7,378 nucleotides of DNA from a bacterium (GTDB taxonomy: Bacteria > Oederibacteriota > Muellerivitia > Muellerivitales > Muellerivitaceae), in NCBI GenBank assembly GCA_025980505.1, contig JAICXI010000081.1:1-7378 (forward strand), in the 5' to 3' direction. The notes under the pieces are model-generated. The model made no database searches. It was not told the DNA's origin and saw nothing but the letters and a program-made list of their open reading frames with translations. The position numbers were made by a program, and so were the translations under genes. Of this stretch, positions 6,085-7,378 are shown in pieces. Within the stretch, counting starts at the first letter, position 1. The number at the start of each line of letters is the position of its first letter.

Positions 6085-6119
6085 TCTGCCGGGCTGACAG
6101 CGGTTGGCTGGCAGCGGCG
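6085..6119 (-). repeat. Degenerate heptamer repeat between ftsZ and the deacetylase gene
   Basis: On the minus strand, five consecutive 7-nt units from 6119 to 6085 read CGCCGCT, GCCAGCC, AACCGCT, GTCAGCC and CGGCAGA, a loose RTCAGCN pattern. On the plus strand the clearest part is GGCTGACAGC (6092-6101) and GGCTGGCAGC (6106-6115), one mismatch apart. It fills most of the 53-nt gap directly after the ftsZ stop. A similar run in the opposite orientation lies on the other side of ftsZ. Confidence 0.45.
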
Positions 6120-6123
6120 GCCG

Positions 6124-7287
6124 TTAGTTCTGGAACGGCTTGCTGGCCAGGCGGCGGCGCAGGTAAGCCGGAATATCGTACTGCCCATCCGACAGTTTCA
6201 AGGCCATGTCGCCTTCCAGTTCCACGGCGGGCGCGGGCTGGGACGAACTGGCCTTGTCGGTCTTGAAGTTGGGCGTCACGAAATTCTTCAGGTCGATGAC
6301 CGTGGACATGGGCTCGGTTTCCTTCAGGGAATCGAAACCCGTGGCAATGATGGTCACCCGGATGCCGTCCTTGAGGGCCTCGTCCCGCACGATGCCGGGG
6401 ATGATCTCGGCGCCGGGGCGGGCGGCCTTCTGGAGAAACCCGTTGATCTGGTTGAACTCGTTCAAGCTGAAGTTGGCGCCGGCCGTCACCTGCACCAGCA
6501 CCGCGGTGGCCCCGGCGATATCCACGTCCTCCAGCAGGGGGCTGTTGACGGCCTTTTGCACGGCCTTCAAGGCCCGGTCCTCGCCCGTAGCCGCGCCCGT
6601 CCCCATCAGCACCTTGCCCTTGGCGGTCAGGATGCGTTTCACGTCCGCGAAGTCCCGGTTGATGATGCCTTCCGAATGGATGACCACCGAGATGCCCTGG
6701 ATGGCCTGCACCAGCACATCGTCCACCCGCGTGAAGGCCGAAGCCAGGTCCACATCCTGCTCGCAGACCAGGTTGATGCGTTCGTTGGGGATGATCACGA
6801 TGGCGTCCACATGCGGCATCATGGCCCTCAAGCCGTCCTCGGCCTGGGCCTTGCGGACCGGACCCTCGAACTCGAAGGGACGGCTCACAACGGCCACGGT
6901 CAGGATTCCCATCTTCTTGGAGACTTCGGCCACCACCGGCGCCGCGCCCGTGCCCGTGCCGCCGCCCATGCCGCAGGCCAGCACCACCATGTCGGCGCCT
7001 TCCAGGGCCTTTTGGATCTCCTCCGTGGATTCCAGGGCCGCTTCCTTGCCGATCGTGGGATTGCCGCCCGAACCCAGGCCCTTGGTGAGGGCCTTGCCCA
7101 GTTGGATTTTCTTGGCCGCCCGGCTGCGGCGCAAGGACTTGTAATCGGTGTTGGCCGCGATGCATTCCACGCCTTCGATGCCGGCTTCCACCATTTTATT
7201 GACGGCGTTGCAGCCGCCCCCGCCCACCCCAATCACCTTCAAATGGGCCAGGTACTGCGTCACATCATCTTCCGCGAACTCGATCAT
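6124..7287 (-). CDS. ftsZ: Cell division protein FtsZ
   Basis: Tubulin-like GTPase that polymerises into the cytokinetic ring at midcell. The 387 residues cover the full family architecture. The N-terminal nucleotide fold has GVGGGGCNAVN (20-30), NTDYKSL (46-52) and the tubulin signature GGGTGTG (108-114). The T7 synergy loop is NRDFADVK (210-217), with D212 and D215 completing the GTPase site of the next subunit. A variable linker spans about 320-367. The conserved C-terminal peptide DIPAYLRRR (371-379) should dock FtsA and other partners. ATG 7287 has AGAGGGGG upstream at about 8 nt. No key residue is missing. It probably leads the block of envelope genes below it, and a dcw-type gene such as ftsA may precede it outside the window. 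Heptamer repeats occupy both of its flanks. Confidence 0.98.
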   Translation of the reverse strand: MIEFAEDDVTQYLAHLKVIGVGGGGCNAVNKMVEAGIEGVECIAANTDYKSLRRSRAAKKIQLGKALTKGLGSGGNPTIGKEAALESTEEIQKALEGADMVVLACGMGGGTGTGAAPVVAEVSKKMGILTVAVVSRPFEFEGPVRKAQAEDGLRAMMPHVDAIVIIPNERINLVCEQDVDLASAFTRVDDVLVQAIQGISVVIHSEGIINRDFADVKRILTAKGKVLMGTGAATGEDRALKAVQKAVNSPLLEDVDIAGATAVLVQVTAGANFSLNEFNQINGFLQKAARPGAEIIPGIVRDEALKDGIRVTIIATGFDSLKETEPMSTVIDLKNFVTPNFKTDKASSSQPAPAVELEGDMALKLSDGQYDIPAYLRRRLASKPFQN

Positions 7288-7309
7288 TTCTTTATCCCCC
7301 TCTTTGAAA

Positions 7310-7344
7310 TACGGCCATCAGCTGTCAGCGATAAGCCGTCGGCA
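7310..7344 (+). repeat. Degenerate RTCAGCN heptamer repeat upstream of ftsZ
   Basis: Consecutive 7-nt units read TACGGCC, ATCAGCT, GTCAGCG, ATAAGCC and GTCGGCA. The middle two match RTCAGCN exactly and the others are degenerate. It lies 23-57 nt upstream of the ftsZ ATG, outside its Shine-Dalgarno, and is inverted relative to the related run at 6085-6119. It could belong to a dispersed repeat family or be part of the upstream gene's 3' end. Confidence 0.45.
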
Positions 7345-7378
7345 AAACCGGGAAACCCGCCAACAGCCCGTTGAACCA
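7325..7378 (-). CDS. Possible C-terminal end of the gene upstream of ftsZ (partial)
   Basis: Read from the window edge on the minus strand, one frame gives WFNGLLAGFPVLPTAYR then TGA at 7327-7325. WFNGLL would suit the C-terminal amphipathic membrane-targeting helix of FtsA, which often precedes ftsZ, but 17 residues cannot prove it. A second frame stays open to a TGA (7286-7284) overlapping the ftsZ ATG, and would give a 4-nt overlap. Which frame is coding cannot be settled here. Confidence 0.28.
   Translation of the reverse strand, partial: WFNGLLAGFPVLPTAYR

Noticed and set aside
6085..6119. Terminator between ftsZ and the deacetylase gene
   Set aside because: The repeated units are tandem rather than strongly self-complementary and no T-run follows, so read-through is more likely.
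6206..7144. Plus-strand 312-codon and overlapping frames opposite ftsZ
   Set aside because: Ser/Thr/Arg-rich mirror of ftsZ codon bias; ftsZ is certain on the minus strand.
1..7378. CRISPR array, transposon, phage or toxin-antitoxin module
   Set aside because: No regularly spaced long identical repeats, no transposase or integrase motif, and no paired small toxin/antitoxin genes with recognisable features.

Overview
The window is a bacterial chromosomal segment of high G+C content. Every convincing gene lies on the minus strand, so the biological order runs from position 7378 down to 1. The cell-division gene ftsZ, two Sec-exported peptidoglycan or polysaccharide enzymes, a signal-peptide/single-membrane-helix protein and short intergenic gaps suggest a free-living bacterium, probably diderm. 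The lineage cannot be fixed from this sequence. Degenerate short-unit repeats in the gaps recall uncultured environmental genomes, but that is an impression, not a proof.

Layout in transcription order. Positions 7378-7288 hold the last codons of an upstream gene (by dcw-cluster convention possibly ftsA, not demonstrated) and a heptamer repeat. Then come ftsZ (7287-6124), a second and inverted heptamer repeat, a secreted polysaccharide deacetylase (6070-4802), and an inverted-repeat element that surrounds the likely start of an exported N-acetylmuramoyl-L-alanine amidase (4730-3354). These are followed by pgeF (from about 3376 to 2543), a signal-peptide/TPR-like/coiled-coil/membrane-helix protein (2513-1815), and a small Arg-rich ORF (1703-1521). 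A terminator-like hairpin (1487-1517) ends this block. A separate unit follows: a candidate promoter with a duplicated 10-mer (1447-1481) and an OGG1-type 8-oxoguanine glycosylase (1412-399). Last is a truncated response regulator (297-1) with its own candidate -10 element.

Functionally, the ftsZ-to-TPR block reads as a division and cell-wall remodelling operon. FtsZ builds the ring, the amidase cuts septal peptidoglycan, the deacetylase modifies envelope glycan, and PgeF is the peptidoglycan-editing amidase of the YfiH family. Overlaps of 4 bp (if the amidase starts at 4805) or about 20 bp suggest translational coupling in its middle. The glycosylase and response regulator look like unrelated downstream genes with their own promoters.

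I saw no tRNA, rRNA, CRISPR array, transposase or phage gene. No complete new system is evident. The least ordinary features are the repeats at gene boundaries, the glycosylase lacking the usual Asn cluster, the tandem 10-mer around a -10 element, and the mutually exclusive hairpins ahead of the small Arg-rich ORF.
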